Positions 10,350 to 22,214 of a stretch of 64,000 bases of DNA are shown one piece after another. Location of the stretch: assembly GCA_002914845.1 (NCBI GenBank), contig JXTC01000437.1:109558-173557 (forward strand), given 5' to 3'. The stretch comes from Trema orientale (lineage: Eukaryota > Streptophyta > Magnoliopsida > Rosales > Cannabaceae). Below the pieces are notes generated by a model. The model was not told where the DNA came from. It searched no databases and saw only the letters and a program-made list of their open reading frames with translations. A program made the translations under genes and the position numbers. How positions within the stretch are numbered: position 1 is the stretch's first letter; the number at the start of each line of letters is the position of its first letter.

Positions 10350-11110
10350 AACATGACATGATTAACGACTATGACTGAGTTGGTATGACATGATTAATGA
10401 GCCGACACGACGGAGGCACGATTAACAATAATGACCATTTTGTAAGAAAAAATATACTTAAATTAGATGATGTAAGATTTTTTTAATATAGTTTTAATTT
10501 AAAAAATGTTTAAAAAAATTATGAAAAATAAAATTAAAATATTTTGTTATAAAATAAAAATAAAATAAATTTTTTTAATAAAAAAAGTCAAAAGATTTAA
10601 TAAGTTCGGATAAAAAGTTCGATTTAGAAATAATTAGGGCCATAGGCTAAAAGCTTAAATCCCGCATTGGGCCACTTTGCAATGTGTAAAACTCATAAAT
10701 ATAAATTTAAAAAGACAACAAAATTAAAAAAATATATAATATACATACATATATAAATATATAACCGTTAGATTAGGCACGATAGGCTGGATTATATTAA
10801 GAAAGAAGGATAATTAGGCATGTTAATAGACAAGCAAGATAACAAGCATAATTAAGTAGAAAAAAATATAAAAAACGAGCACAATTAATTATGGAAAAAA
10901 AAAATATCGAAAGTGAATATAATTAGGCATAAAGATGAATAATATAAAAAATAAACACGATTAGACATGATAACAGATACGGGCACGATAAAAAATTGAA
11001 AGCGAAAACAGGCGTGATAAAGGCACGAGCACATTATAAGCCAGACATAGTACGACATGAGCCGATGCTAAACGTGCTTGGCGCTGGCTTGCCCAATTAA
11101 TATTACTATA
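10350..11110. mobile_element. hAT-like non-autonomous element fragment, copy 1
   Basis: Contains the repeated words CACGATTA and GGCACGA and a GC-rich block ending near ACGTGCTTGGCGCTGGC. It resembles the fuller copy at 40983-42264. The left side directly abuts the solo LTR duplication. No transposase. Class assignment is by the terminal look of copy 2. Confidence 0.5.
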
Positions 11111-11779
11111 TAAGGGTATATTTAGGGCACCGTATTTGATCAAATGGTTTTTCTGGCCCACAGAGCTCAAAAAGTCAGTACCACTTGATGCACATGATTA
11201 TGACCTTGCTGTTTACTATTCTTCTTCCTAAACTGTCGTCCGCTGCTTTTTCCCTTCTTATCCTTTTTTCAGTTTTTTTTTTTTTTTTTTCAAGGAATCT
11301 TTTTATTAAATCTATAAAAAAGAAAAGAAATCATTCCTCAGGTCACAAATAAAGAATAAATTGTTCCTTAAGATCTTTGACCAAATCGTTCCTCACGTCA
11401 CAAAGACCATTTCTTTTTCTTTTTTTTTTGGAAAAGAAAGATTTAGAACACATTTGAGAGGCAAAGTTTTTGGGCAAGTCTCTGAACATTCTTCAAAAGG
11501 CAAGCTAAACCCAAAAAAATCATATAAATTTCGTAAGAACAACGAAACAACAAATTTTGGTCAATAACATCGGATGAGAATTTGGTCCAAGAATTGGCTA
11601 TTTGGCATTGTTTTATATTTTTTCTCAAAGTTTTGTTTTCAGAGATCAAAACAAAAATTATTTTTCGTTGTTTTCAAAAAGTGAATACTGTTTAGCAAAT
11701 ATTTTCAAACAGCCGTTTTTAGAAGAAAAAAAATTATTGGATATAAAAGACTATACTGGAGTTGAAAACAAAAATATTT
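11111..11779. other. Low-complexity flank, no gene
   Basis: Poly-T/poly-A runs and AT-rich DNA. Two near-identical phrases (CATTCCTCAGGTCACAAA and CGTTCCTCACGTCACAAA) lie about 55 bp apart. No coding sequence supported. Confidence 0.45.
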
Positions 11780-12255
11780 ATAAAGATAAAGTCAAGAGAA
11801 TGGGAGGAAAATTCAAGAGAGAGAATGAAAGAGATAAAGTATAAGAAAAAAGATAATGAAAGAGAATAAAGAAAGAGAGAAAGTGATGATAAAGAATAAA
11901 AAGATATAAAGTGATGAGAGAGGAAATGAGTCATAAAAGAGAACGAAGAGAAAAAATAATAAGAACCTATGAAGAGATAAAAAATGATAAGAATATATGA
12001 AAATAGATAATAAAGATAGAAAAAGTTATGACATACAAAGTAATAATAGAGAATGAGGAACGAGAATATAATTAAAGAAAATGAAATGATAGAAAGGGAT
12101 GAGCAGGAATGAGGATAGAAAAAATGACGAGAAAAAATAATGAGAGCAAAAGCGATGAGAGAAAATAAAGAGAGAGAAAGTCATTAGAGAGAAAGTAAGG
12201 AGAGAGAGAAAGTTACGAGATAAAATAAGCATAATAAAAGTCATGAGAGAGAACG
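11780..12255 (+). repeat. Purine-rich (GAGA/GATAAA) low-complexity tract
   Basis: About 475 bp almost lacking C on the plus strand, built from GAGAGAAAG, GATAAAG and AATGAAAGAG words. It is flanked by AAACAAAA/TTTTGTTTT-rich shoulders (11620-11720 and 12280-12420) that are partly inverted, so the tract may be the expanded interior of a MITE. The smaller tract at 12858-12960 has the same composition. Confidence 0.7.
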
Positions 12256-12574
12256 AGTTTATTTATTTATTAATAAAACACTTGAAACTAACATTTTGTT
12301 ATGCTTTGAATTTTCTATTTTTTTAAACTCTATTTTTGAAAACTGTTATAAAAACAAAAACTAAACACCCACTTGTTTTTTGAAAATAAGGTTCTATTTT
12401 TAAAAACAAAATATGTTTTTAAGTTATGATGGCGAACACCCACTAAATTCTTGTGGAATGTTTTTATTTTTTATATTTTCCCATTGAAGAGAATCCAATC
12501 ATGTTTCTCCAAGTACTTCTTTAAGTATGAACAAGTGAAGCCCTCCTATTAAACTAATATCTTAGGTCATATTT

Positions 12575-13140
12575 GGTACACCGTATTATATTGTATTGTA
12601 TTAGGTCATAATACTGTAGTACTATGGTTTTGCGCACATTGTATTAAGATGTTGCATTAGAAGTTATTTTCTAAGAAATATCACTTTTAAAAGTTAATAT
12701 AGAAAATACCATTTTATAAAAATTATTTAGAAAAATACCACATCAAAATTTCACTTTTTAAAATTTATTTTTTGAAAGTACCTCTTTCTAAATTTAATTT
12801 TAGAAAAATAACACTTTTAAAAGTTTATTTAGAAATATACCACTTTAAAAAAGGATAAAGTGACGTGAGAGAAAGGAAGGAGAGAGAAATGGATGAGAGA
12901 GAAATTAAGGAAAAAAAATGATGAGAGAAAAATTAGAGATAGAGAAAGTGAAGAAAATCAGTATTGTACAATACTATGTTACAATACAATGTAATACATA
13001 CATTTTTTCCGTATTAGATAATGCTATCCGTATTGTATCAAAATTTGATGCATTAAATAGTACAATACTAAAGTACAACAAAACATTATATTATGTATAA
13101 TTAATACAATACAGAGTTCTTATATAGTGTACCAAACATG
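12575..13140. mobile_element. Tourist-like MITE with TTA target duplication
   Basis: 566 bp. The left end GGTCATATTTGGTACACC and the reverse-complemented right end CATGTTTGGTACAC share TTTGGTACAC, with TTA at 12572-12574 and 13141-13143. The interior holds many copies of ATTGTATTGTA-type words and a purine tract. This is the end pattern of PIF/Harbinger-derived MITEs. Confidence 0.75.
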
Positions 13141-13393
13141 TTAATAACAATGTCACAGGCAGTACTGTTAAACAACTAGTATACTTCGTTAGTTTTTGTG
13201 CTTTTCCCACAACTTGTCCATTTCTCGTGGTCACATCGTGCCCTTGATTCTATTTCATTGGGAAAACTCTCTTCTTTATCACTTATCGACTTATTCTTGT
13301 CAACTCTTTGTCACATCTTCACCTTCAAATTGTCTAGTGTTAACCATCTTCATGCGCTTCTTCTTTTTCTTCTAATTTAATCTTGGACTCCTA

Positions 13394-13881
13394 ATTACAA
13401 AAAGGTTATCATTTATTTACAACTTTTTAGTCTGAGCAAAATTTTTTTGTGATTAAAGTGACATTTAGTCAAAACTAAAAATTTATTGTGATTAAAAGAT
13501 AACATTTACTCACAAGTTGTCACTAATGTATTTTAGTCATAACCTTCCGTATGGTATAAACTTTTACTTTTTAAAATATCTTTCTAAAAAAGATGGTGGA
13601 TCCATACTTCTTCAAATATATCTTTTCAATAAAAAAAGATCTTTTAAGAATCATACAAATCCTTATAAAAAAGACTTTTGAGTTCTAAAATATCTTAAAC
13701 ATAATGAAATTAGTTGTGACTAAAAGTATATTTAGTCTCAACAAATTAGACTTTATGTGATTAACACTTTTAATCAAGGATTTTTTAGTCACGACATAAT
13801 AAATATATCATTATTCTAGTCACGAATTTTTTACTTTTAGCCACAAATTTTATTGTGACTAAAAATGAAGTTTTTTGTAAT
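13394..13881. mobile_element. Inverted-repeat MITE with TTGTGACTAAA motifs
   Basis: Both ends read ATTACAAAAA inwards. Multiple copies of TTGTGACTAAA / TTTAGTCACGA occur in both orientations through the subterminal regions, so a single strand could fold extensively. No target duplication was clear, so the superfamily is open. Confidence 0.6.
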
Positions 13882-14103
13882 ACTTGCTGTTCTTGCCTTT
13901 TGTCCATTTCTCCAACAAAATTAAAAATTTGGAACCTAGATAAAAAGAATAATATTTCCTCTTATAAATAAAAAAGGCAATCACATATTATTCTCATAAT
14001 TAATAATGACAAAAAAAAAAGAACATAAACACCTGCCTACCTATAGTATAAGGGGTCGATTAATTTAACACTTATAATAATCTAACATACCATCTATTAG
14101 GGG

Positions 14104-14770
14104 TGATTTTCCCAAACCAATCAGAAAACAAGACGTAGCAGGTCAAAAATGACACGTCATAATAATATGCCTCAAATGGCACTAAGTCTACTATGAACCG
14201 ATCAGGCCCATAAAAGTAGAGGATCAGGTATTGGCTTCACCCTACAACCAACAAGAAATAGTTGAGCAACACTTGAGGGGCAAAAACACCTAGTCGTAGT
14301 TTCAAGGGAACCGAATTTATGAATGACAAGACCAACACTTGTTCGACATTTATATTCCAAACCGATCAACTGAGCACCCATAGAAGGAGACCAACAAAAG
14401 ATAATGAGAAAAACCACGTTACCCCTAATCAACAATATAGTTCCGACCAAGTTATAAAATAAAGAATAGTGCGGGCCGCAGAGAAGCTGACACTTGGCTA
14501 AATTGCACACTCTTGTCCATACAAGAGAATAGGTGAGATTCTCTTCCATCTTTTCACAGACACGTGGATATCAACCTTAGTATTTTGGAGACTATAAAGC
14601 TACTATAAATAGTCCCACATTCACCTGAAAGAGGTGAGTTGCTACAAATCCCTAAAACCCTATTTATCTCTTTGTTTTTTTTCTCCTCATAGAGTTTCTC
14701 TACTTTTCATTTACTATTTATTCGAATGCTTTATTAAATATATCACTAACTACCTTTTTGTGGAGGAGAT
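14104..14770 (+). mobile_element. 5' flank or LTR remnant of the Tat/Ogre-like gypsy element
   Basis: Lies immediately upstream of the gag remnant. Contains a TATA-like CTATAAATAGTCCCACA (near 14602) followed by pyrimidine-rich leader sequence, as at the U3/R junction of an LTR. No second copy was found on the far side, so the LTR extent cannot be fixed. Confidence 0.4.
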
Positions 14771-16100
14771 TTGGCAGGTACTATACCAATACTACCCTCA
14801 TCAACTGCTGAAAATATCCAAACAATCTTGGCCGAGACTAAATCTCCCTTCCTGGCAGAGATAGTACACTCGTGTCCTCCCCATCACTTTAAAATCCAAA
14901 ACATTCCCCTTTACGATGGGAAAGGACACCCAGCTAACCACGTGCAGAATTATAAACTATGGATGACCATAGCCAAAGCCGACCCCACAACTTTTTATAA
15001 TGCCTTTCTATTCACCTTGACGAGTTTAGCGCAAATTTGGTACGGTAGGTTGGAAGCTGGGACTATTAAAGATTTTGAAGCCCTGTGTGAGGTATTCGTG
15101 CTACAGTTCCTGAGCTCGAGGATCCAACAGAAAGATTAGAGCTATCATAAGACCATAAAACAAGAGAAAAATGAATCCTTAAGGTCTTACTTCACTCGAT
15201 TTAATGCTGTAGTACTTGAGTGTCCTGGGATAACTCAGGAGACAATCTTGAGTGTTGCTCAAGAAGGAACATGGCATGAAAAGTTGGTATGATTTATGAG
15301 TAAGAAGAGGTCTACCACATAGGCTGCATTTAAAGAGAAAGCTTAGGAGATGACAAATACTGAGGAATATTTCCTGACCAGTGTGAAAGAAGGTACCATC
15401 ACCCCTATGGTTGGTGCGAGTGGAGCAGAGTCAGGAAAGAGAGGTAAGGGTGAAGTGAGAGTCACCAGACCTCAGCAGAAGAAGAGTAAGCAGGATGCTC
15501 TGTCTCTGAGCACTTCTTTACAACATCCGAGTGTGAACAACCCTCATCCCCCGATCCCAAACTAGAATAGAGTAATTGTCCCCAAACAAAATAATTACAT
15601 CCCTCTGAACACGTCGAGAGCACAGATCCTGATGAAAATCGAAGGAAAGAGCATGTTGAAAGCTCCACTCCCGATGAAGGCATAACTGGAAAAAAGGAAC
15701 ATGAACAAGTTCTATAGATTTCATAGAGAGCTAGGGCACAATACATCAGAATACTGGCATTTGAAAGACTAAATAGAGGGGTTGATCTAGCAAGGCTATT
15801 TGAGGGAATACATAAATAGAGCTGCTGAGTAGGATAAATAGGCCTACATCCTTGCTTCCCATGGAAAGATGGGGGCGGGCAGGCAGGTGGGTCTGAGTAG
15901 CAATAATAATGGTGCACCTCATGAGATACGAACTATCTCTTGGGGAGCAGCAGTGGGTGATTCAGCTAATGCTCACTGAGGTCAGATAAGAATGGCTTGG
16001 GAAATTGCATTCGGACACGAGGTGAACATGGCGAAGCACATTGCCAAAATCTCAAAGTAGGAGTCAGCACCGATCACTTTCACTGAAGAAGAGGCTAAAA
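14771..16100 (+). pseudogene. Ty3/gypsy (Tat/Ogre-like) gag remnant
   Basis: The first 122 codons are open (14771-15139). They show the plant retrotransposon gag core: 'PLYDGKGHPANHVQNYK' and, later, 'LTSLAQIWYGRLEAG'. The frame then meets a TAG at 15137-15139, and more stops follow while similarity continues. It is the start of a polyprotein that once continued through 27316. The lineage call rests on the gag and RT style and is inference. Confidence 0.75.
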
Positions 16101-16850
16101 GATTATATCCCCACACAATTATGCACTCATTGTCGTACTCAGAATCGCGAATCACTGAGTCTTTCGGGCCCTGATCGACACCAGCAACTTAGCGGACATA
16201 TTGTTTACGTCATCCTACTGAAAGATGAACATTGGTGAAGCTGTGTTGAGGCCCTCCAAGACCCCGCTATATGGGTTTACGGGAGAATGTGTCCACCCTG
16301 AAAGTGATTAGACTACCCGTGACATTTGGAGAAGAGCCCACTACTACCACCCAAATGGTGAATTTCTTTGGTCGTAGACTAAAGGTTGGCATATAATGCC
16401 ATCATTGATTAATCAATTCTAAATAAGTTGAAGGCGGTAGTATCGACTTACCATCTTATGATGAAGTTCCTAACTGAAGAAGGGATCGGGGTGGTCAGGA
16501 GAGACCAGACCTCAGCACGAGAGTGTTATGCCACAGCTACCAAGCCTGATTAGAAAGCACACATGGTCTCCACCATCTACTAGGTCGATAACGTGGAGGC
16601 CATCCCTAAAAAAGCAAAAGCCATAAACGACCTCGATCCTAGAGAAGAGCAAAGGGAAAGAAGGGTCGAGCCTGTAGAGGACTTGGAGTCTATTCAAATA
16701 GATGACCAGCATCCAGAGTGATCGATCCAGATCGGATCTAGATTGCCGGATGAACTCCGAGAGAGGCTCGTGGACTTCTTAAAAGAATACAAAGACATGT
16801 TTGCATGGTTACATAGGGACATGCCCATCCTGAGGTGATTGTATATAGGT
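16101..16850 (+). pseudogene. Gypsy aspartic protease region, degraded
   Basis: Around 16169-16205 the frame reads 'LIDTSNLADILF', matching the D-T-G-SSADILF active-site loop of Tat-type proteases with Gly changed to Ser. Downstream phrases such as 'KTPLYGFTGE' fit the same domain. Several stops and frame changes follow, so no protease can be made. Confidence 0.65.
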
Positions 16851-17560
16851 TGAAGGTAAATAAGCATGTTAGGCAAATCGTCCAAAAAAGGAGGAAATTC
16901 AACCCCGAAAGATATAAGGCTTTTACAAGGAAGTTGAAAAATTGCCCAAGGCTGGATTCATAAGGTAAGTCAACTACCCCCTATGGTTAGCCAACATAGT
17001 CTTAGTAAAGAAAGCGAACGGAAAATAGAGGGTATACATCGATTTTACAGACTTAGACAAGTTCTGCCCAAAAAACTCTTTCTCTCTACCACGAATTGAC
17101 CAACTAATAGACACGACGGCCAGGCATGAACTGTTAAGCTTCATGGATGCCTATTCAGGCTACAATCAGATCCGCATGTGCCCAGAAGATGAGGAGAAGA
17201 CCTCCTTTACAACTAACCAAGGCCTATAATGTTACTTAATGATGGCATTTAGGTTGAAGATTGCCCGAGCAACCTACCAGAGGCTGGTCAACACGATGTT
17301 CAAGAAGCAAATTGGGAGAACAATAGAGGTGTATATTGATAACATGCTGGTCAAAAGCCTCAAGAAGTCCAATCACATAGAAAACCTGAAAGAGATGTTC
17401 AACACCTTAAGGAAGTACAAAATGAGGTTGAACCCAAACAAGTGCGCATTTAGGGTCAATTCTGGAAAGGTCTTCGAGTTTATGGTAAACTATAGAGGAA
17501 TTTAAGTGAACCCCTCTAAAATCTAAGTAGTACTTAACCTCCGTTCCATAAAAACTACAA
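16851..17560 (+). pseudogene. Gypsy reverse transcriptase, degraded
   Basis: Recognisable RT blocks: 'DLDKFCPKNSFSLPRID' (from ~17046), 'SFMDAYSGYNQI' (from ~17139) and 'VYIDNMLVKS' (17330-17359), where the second Asp of the Y-x-DD catalytic box has become Asn. A nonsense codon lies between the blocks, near 17227. The 17239-17505 stretch stays open. Tat/Ogre-like in style. Confidence 0.85.
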
Positions 17561-18840
17561 AAGAAATCCAAAGCCTAGCAGGAATGGTGACAACCTTGAG
17601 TAGGTTCATAGCTCGCTCAACCAATAAATTTCGATCGTTTTTCTAAGCAATAAAAATGGAAAAAGACTTGATATGGACAGATGACCGTGAGAAGGCTTTC
17701 CAAGAAATTAAGGCCTATCTTGGAGCTATTCCTACTCTAGGTAAGCCTATGCCCAGAGAAAGCCTGACCTTGTACCTAGAAGTATCAGAGAATGTACTGA
17801 GCGAAGTTCTTTTCAGGTAGGAAGGAAGGAGCAGGTACCAGTTTATTACGTTAGCAAGTCCCTTCTTGATGTCGAGACTCGATACCTAAAATTCGAAAAA
17901 CTAGGTCTTGCTCTAATAACAATTGCTAGGAAACTCCGACCATACTTCTAAGCACATACCATTAAAGTCCCGACCAGCCACCCTTTGAGACAAATTCTCC
18001 AAAATTCTGACATCTCTGGATACTTGAAAAAGTGTATCGTTGAGCTTGTCAAATTTGAGATCGAGTTTGTCTCAAGAACCACCATAAAGGGATAGGTACT
18101 GGCTGAATTTGTGGCCGAGTTCACCTACCTGACCAAGGTGATAGAACCCGTCTATAAAGAGGAGAGCACCTCTAAAGCACCAAGAAAAATCCTTGAGAAG
18201 CCATCTCACCACTCTGTGCTTTGGTAGTTGTATGTGGACAGGTTTTCTTGTTCAAACAGAAGTGGTGAAGGCCTGGTCCTCATTAGCCCAGAAGGAGAGA
18301 AGATCAGTTATGCTTTAAGGCTCGACTTCGACGTCTCAAATAATGAAGCTGAGTATGAAGTACTAATTACGGGTCTAAAACTAGCGAAAAAGCTCTAAGT
18401 TGAATGCATCGAAATCTTCAATGACTCCCAACTGATAGTGAATCAGGTAAAGGGGGAATACTAAGCTAAAAAGTAAAACATGGTCATATATCTTACCAAG
18501 GTAGAAAAAAACTTGGGAGCAATGACCTAGTATGAAATCACTAGGGTACCAAGAGTTGAGAATACTGAGGCTGACAGCCTTGCATAACTTAACTCTGTGC
18601 TCATCAATAACTCTCTCGGCTAAGTCCCGATTGAGACGTTGTCCGAATCTAAAACCCAAGAATGTGATGAGACCGTATGTATAGACCAAGCCCCCTCATA
18701 GACAGACCCGATCAAGGAGTACTTGGAAACTGGTAGGCTGCCTAGCAACAAAAATAAAGCTCGGAAGATCAAGTACCATACTAATCGGTACACCTTTATC
18801 AGAGGCAAGCTTTATAGGAGAGGATATACAGCTCCTTACT
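17561..18840 (+). pseudogene. Gypsy RNase H region(s), degraded
   Basis: The connection and RNase H segments can be followed through frame breaks. A second RNase H-like block near 18230-18470 reads 'RSGEGLVLISPEGEKISYA', then 'NNEAEYEVLITGLKLA'. An additional RNase H after the first is a hallmark of the Tat/Ogre lineage. Numerous TAG/TAA codons interrupt it. Confidence 0.7.
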
Positions 18841-19752
18841 TAAGATGCCTCTGACTAGAGGAAGCTGACTACATGCTTAAAGAAATATATGAGGAAGGAT
18901 GTGAAAATCACTTGGGGCCAAGGTCACTTACTCACAAGACCATGAGGCAAGGGTTCTATTGGCAGACTATGACAAAGGATTCAAGAGAGATGGTGAAAAA
19001 ATGTGACAAGTGTCAATGCTTTACCCACTATTCCAAAGAACACCTGGAACTCCTGTCTTTGATCATTAGTCCTTGGCCATTTGCTAATTGACGAATAGTC
19101 TGACCTTATCGGACTATTGCTTATTACTCGAGCACAAGCGAAGTTTGCAATTGTTGCCATTGATTACTTCACCAAGTGGGTTGAGGCCGAACCTCTGGCA
19201 AAGATCACAGGAACTGCACGAGTTTCATCTTCAAGAATATCATTCATCGGCTCAGGCTTCCCCACTCGATAATGACTGATAACAACAAAAAATTCGATAG
19301 TTTGAGATTCAAGCAGTTTTACCAGAGTTGGGATATAAACAAGTTATATTCTTCTCTGAACCATCCCCAAGCGAACTGACAAGTAGAAGTAGTGAAGAAA
19401 AACTTGAAGAAAAGGCTGGAAAGGCTACAAGGAGCATGGGCTTGACGAGCTATCTGGAGTATTGTGGGCTCATCAGACAAGTAAAAAGGTGGCGACCTGG
19501 AAAACGCCATTCTCTTTGGTGTTCAGTATAGATGTAGTGATACCTGCTGAAATTAGTGTGCCCAGTTACAGAGTCAACTCGAAGGTCTGAGCATGTTCAA
19601 AGTTAGAGATCTAGTGCTCAGACGTGTGTTTCTGAACACAACCAAACCCGGAACAGGTACGCTCAGACCAAAGTAGGAAGGGCCCTACTTGGTTACTTGA
19701 ATTGTCAGACCAGGAACCTATAAGCTACAAGATATAGGGGGCAATGAGTTAC
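18841..19752 (+). pseudogene. Gypsy integrase, degraded, split by the Athila-type insertion
   Basis: The zinc-binding N-terminal region reads 'EIYEEGCENHLG...KKCDKCQCF'. The first His of the HHCC finger appears to be Tyr. A core fragment 'IVAIDYFTKWVEAEPLAK' follows in another frame near 19158-19211. The 3' end reads 'YKLQDIGGNEL' up to 19752, where the gene is interrupted; its last codons resume at 27268 and end at a TAG at 27314-27316. Confidence 0.8.
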
Positions 19753-20769
19753 TGATAAGTGAATTTTATTCACTTACTTGGTTATTATTAAGCTTGATTT
19801 TTGCTAAGTTTCCAAGACTTTTTATTAGTTTCATCTCTTATTTTCAGGTTTATTAGTTAATAGAAACTTGGAGTGCTTATAGAAGTGATAAAGAACCTTT
19901 TGGAAGCTTAAAAATAGAAGTTATGGCACCTAGGTGCCGCATGGAGGCACTACGGTGCCCAAAAGGAGAGAAACGAGTTGAAGAATGCGAATCAGGAAAT
20001 TTTGGATAGATTTGAGGCGCCGCGGTGCCACTCTTAGAGCATCGCGGTGCCGTGTCAAAAACGGACTGGCACCGTGGTGCCAGTCAAGTGGCACCACGGT
20101 GCCACTGTCTTGCAACATGAGATTTTCGAACAAGCGCTGCAGTGCTTGTTTTGCGGCACCGCGGCGCCCTCGGCTTGCCAGATCAGCGTTTTTACACCTC
20201 TTTCTTACCTCTTTTGATGCCCTGGCCACCAAGGGGATATATAGAACGATTTCCAAAAGGGAATGGGGGGACTTTTGAGCCTCCAAAGTGTAGCACTAGC
20301 AAGGAATCAAGGAATGAAGAAGGAGAAAACTTCTTGGTGAGAAATTCATCAATCAAATAGAGTTTTTCTTCTCTTTCTCCTATGATGTCAATACTTTGTA
20401 GTTTGATTTTGTTTATTTCAAACATGAGCTAAANNNNNNNNNNNNNNNNNNNNNNNNNNNNNNNNNNNNNNNNNNNNNNNNNNNNNNNNNNNNNNNAAAA
20501 ACTAAGTAGAATTATATTGATAATTAAGAGACATAGTGGATAGCTTGGTAAGTCAATTCTCTAGGTTAGTTTGACATTGATTCCTTGTTGGTTTGCATTT
20601 GTTGGTTACTTTTATTTTTGTTTGATTTGTCTAGATAAAATTGAGAGCAATTAATTACAATACTTAGTGAAATCAAATACAATCCCTGTGGTTCGACATT
20701 CCGGAATATACTTCCATTTTATTACTTGTTGGCACTGTATACTTGCGGTTATATACAATTATGTGAACA
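19753..20769 (+). repeat. 5' LTR of the Athila-type element
   Basis: Corresponds to the 3' LTR at 25880-27267. It is 371 bp shorter as assembled because the N-run at 20434-20496 stands for about 390 bp of the other copy, and because ~40 bp are missing near 20614. Between 19925 and 20170 it holds a cluster of GGCACCGCGGTGCC-like palindromes, one of them a perfect GGCACCTAGGTGCC (19925-19938). Confidence 0.92.
20434..20496. other. Assembly gap (63 N) in the 5' LTR
   Basis: By comparison with the 3' LTR (about 26561-26953) the true missing sequence is likely near 390 bp, so the N-run under-represents it. LTR similarity probably caused the gap. Confidence 0.95.
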
Positions 20770-20775
20770 AGTTTT

Positions 20776-20792
20776 TGGCGCCATTGTCGGGG
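20776..20792 (+). other. Primer binding site, tRNA-Asp type
   Basis: TGGCGCCATTGTCGGGG lies six bases after the LTR end. It complements the 3' end of plant tRNA-Asp apart from two positions, the usual primer of Athila-lineage elements. Confidence 0.85.
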
Positions 20793-20897
20793 ATTGTTTA
20801 ATTTGATTATTGCTAATATTGTTACTGATTAATCTTGATTTTAATTTAGACTTCTTTAATTTTACTTAATTACCTTTTTATTTGTGATTGACAGTTA

Positions 20898-22214
20898 ATG
20901 CGAAGAACTAGGAGCTTTGGTACAACGCTTTTTGATCTGGAAATTGAGCGGAATCTTAGACATATAAGGGTTGAAAGGCGGAACGAAGCTCAAGAAATGG
21001 CTGCCAATAATCAACAACAAAGGGCCATTCGGGATTACATTCGGCCAATTGTCAATGACAACTATTCCAGCATCGCCCGCCAAACTATTGCTGCAAATAA
21101 TTTTGAGTTGAAGCTGGCCTTGATTAATATGGTGCAGCAAAATCAGTTTGGGGGATCTCCATTAGAAGACCCGAATGCCCACTTGGCTATTTTCTTGGAG
21201 ATTTGTAATACAATTAAGATAAATGGTGTTTCTGAAGACACTATTCGATTGCGTTTGTTGCCTTTTTCTCTCAGGGACAAAGCAAGAGTGTGGTTGCAAT
21301 CTCTACAGGCCGGAAGTATTACTACTTGGGAGGAGATGGCACAAAAGTTTCTTATTAAGTTCTTTCCTCCTTCCAAGTCCGCTCAGTTAAGGAGTGAGAG
21401 TGGGCAATTCAAGCAGTCAGACTTTGAGCCAATGTATGAGGCATGGGAGAGATTCAAAGACTTGCTTCGTCGTTGTCCTCAACATGGCTATCAAAGTTGG
21501 ATGCAAATTGAGGTATTTCACAATGGGTTGAATGGTCAGACTAGGACCATTATTGATGCCGCCTCAGGAGGAACTTTGATATCTAAGACCGCTGAAGAAG
21601 CTTTTGCTTTATTAGATGAGATGGCCACTAATAGCTATCAATGGCTGTGTGAGCATTCAACGATTAAGAGAGCCGCTGGAATCTATGAAGTTGATCATAT
21701 TTCCGCACTTTCAGCCAAAGTGTCCTCTCTTTCTAGCCAATTAGCGGCATTCACTACTCATGGGGCACACTCAAAGATAGATACCGTGGCGGCTACCTCT
21801 TCTTCATACCCTGGAGCCGAGCCTAGTATTGAGCAATTACAATATGTCAATAACCGGAACTTCCACAATTATCAAGGCACTCAATTGCCTAATTATTATC
21901 ATCCTGGGCTTCGTAACCATGAGAACTTCTCTTATGGTAATACGAAGAATATGTTGCAACCTCCTCCTAGTTATGGCAACCAAGGTGTTGAGAAGAAGTC
22001 CTCCTTAGAAGACTTGCTTAGTACTTTCATTGTTGAAACTGGGGCAAGATTCAAAACGAGTGAAGCAAGATTGGACAACATGGAGACTCATATGAGTAAC
22101 ATGGGGGCAACCATTAAGAATATCGAAGTCCAAATTGGCCAACTTGTATCTTCAATTAGTGCCCAACAAAAAGGGTCTTTTCCGGCCAACACGGAGGTGA
22201 ATCCGAGAGAGTAA
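20898..22214 (+). CDS. Athila-type gag (first part of the polyprotein)
   Basis: 438 codons from the ATG at 20898, 106 nt after the PBS. The central Retrotrans_gag domain runs from about residue 88 ('DPNAHLAIFLEICNTIK') through 'RVWLQSLQAGSITTWEE' and 'YEAWERFKDLLRRCPQHG' to 'AFALLDEMATNSYQW' near 246. It would assemble the virus-like particle. A C-terminal Asn/Tyr/Gln-rich stretch and a heptad-like segment follow. The stop at 22212-22214 is followed in the same frame by conserved polyprotein sequence, so it probably interrupts a single gag-pol frame and is not the natural gag end. Confidence 0.88.
   Translation: MRRTRSFGTTLFDLEIERNLRHIRVERRNEAQEMAANNQQQRAIRDYIRPIVNDNYSSIARQTIAANNFELKLALINMVQQNQFGGSPLEDPNAHLAIFLEICNTIKINGVSEDTIRLRLLPFSLRDKARVWLQSLQAGSITTWEEMAQKFLIKFFPPSKSAQLRSESGQFKQSDFEPMYEAWERFKDLLRRCPQHGYQSWMQIEVFHNGLNGQTRTIIDAASGGTLISKTAEEAFALLDEMATNSYQWLCEHSTIKRAAGIYEVDHISALSAKVSSLSSQLAAFTTHGAHSKIDTVAATSSSYPGAEPSIEQLQYVNNRNFHNYQGTQLPNYYHPGLRNHENFSYGNTKNMLQPPPSYGNQGVEKKSSLEDLLSTFIVETGARFKTSEARLDNMETHMSNMGATIKNIEVQIGQLVSSISAQQKGSFPANTEVNPRE

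Noticed and set aside
19930..20286. Antisense 118-codon ORF conserved in both Athila LTRs (also 26057-26413).
   Set aside because: The region is GC-rich and palindromic, so open frames arise in several phases; no domain, and conservation is expected because LTR copies are homologous.
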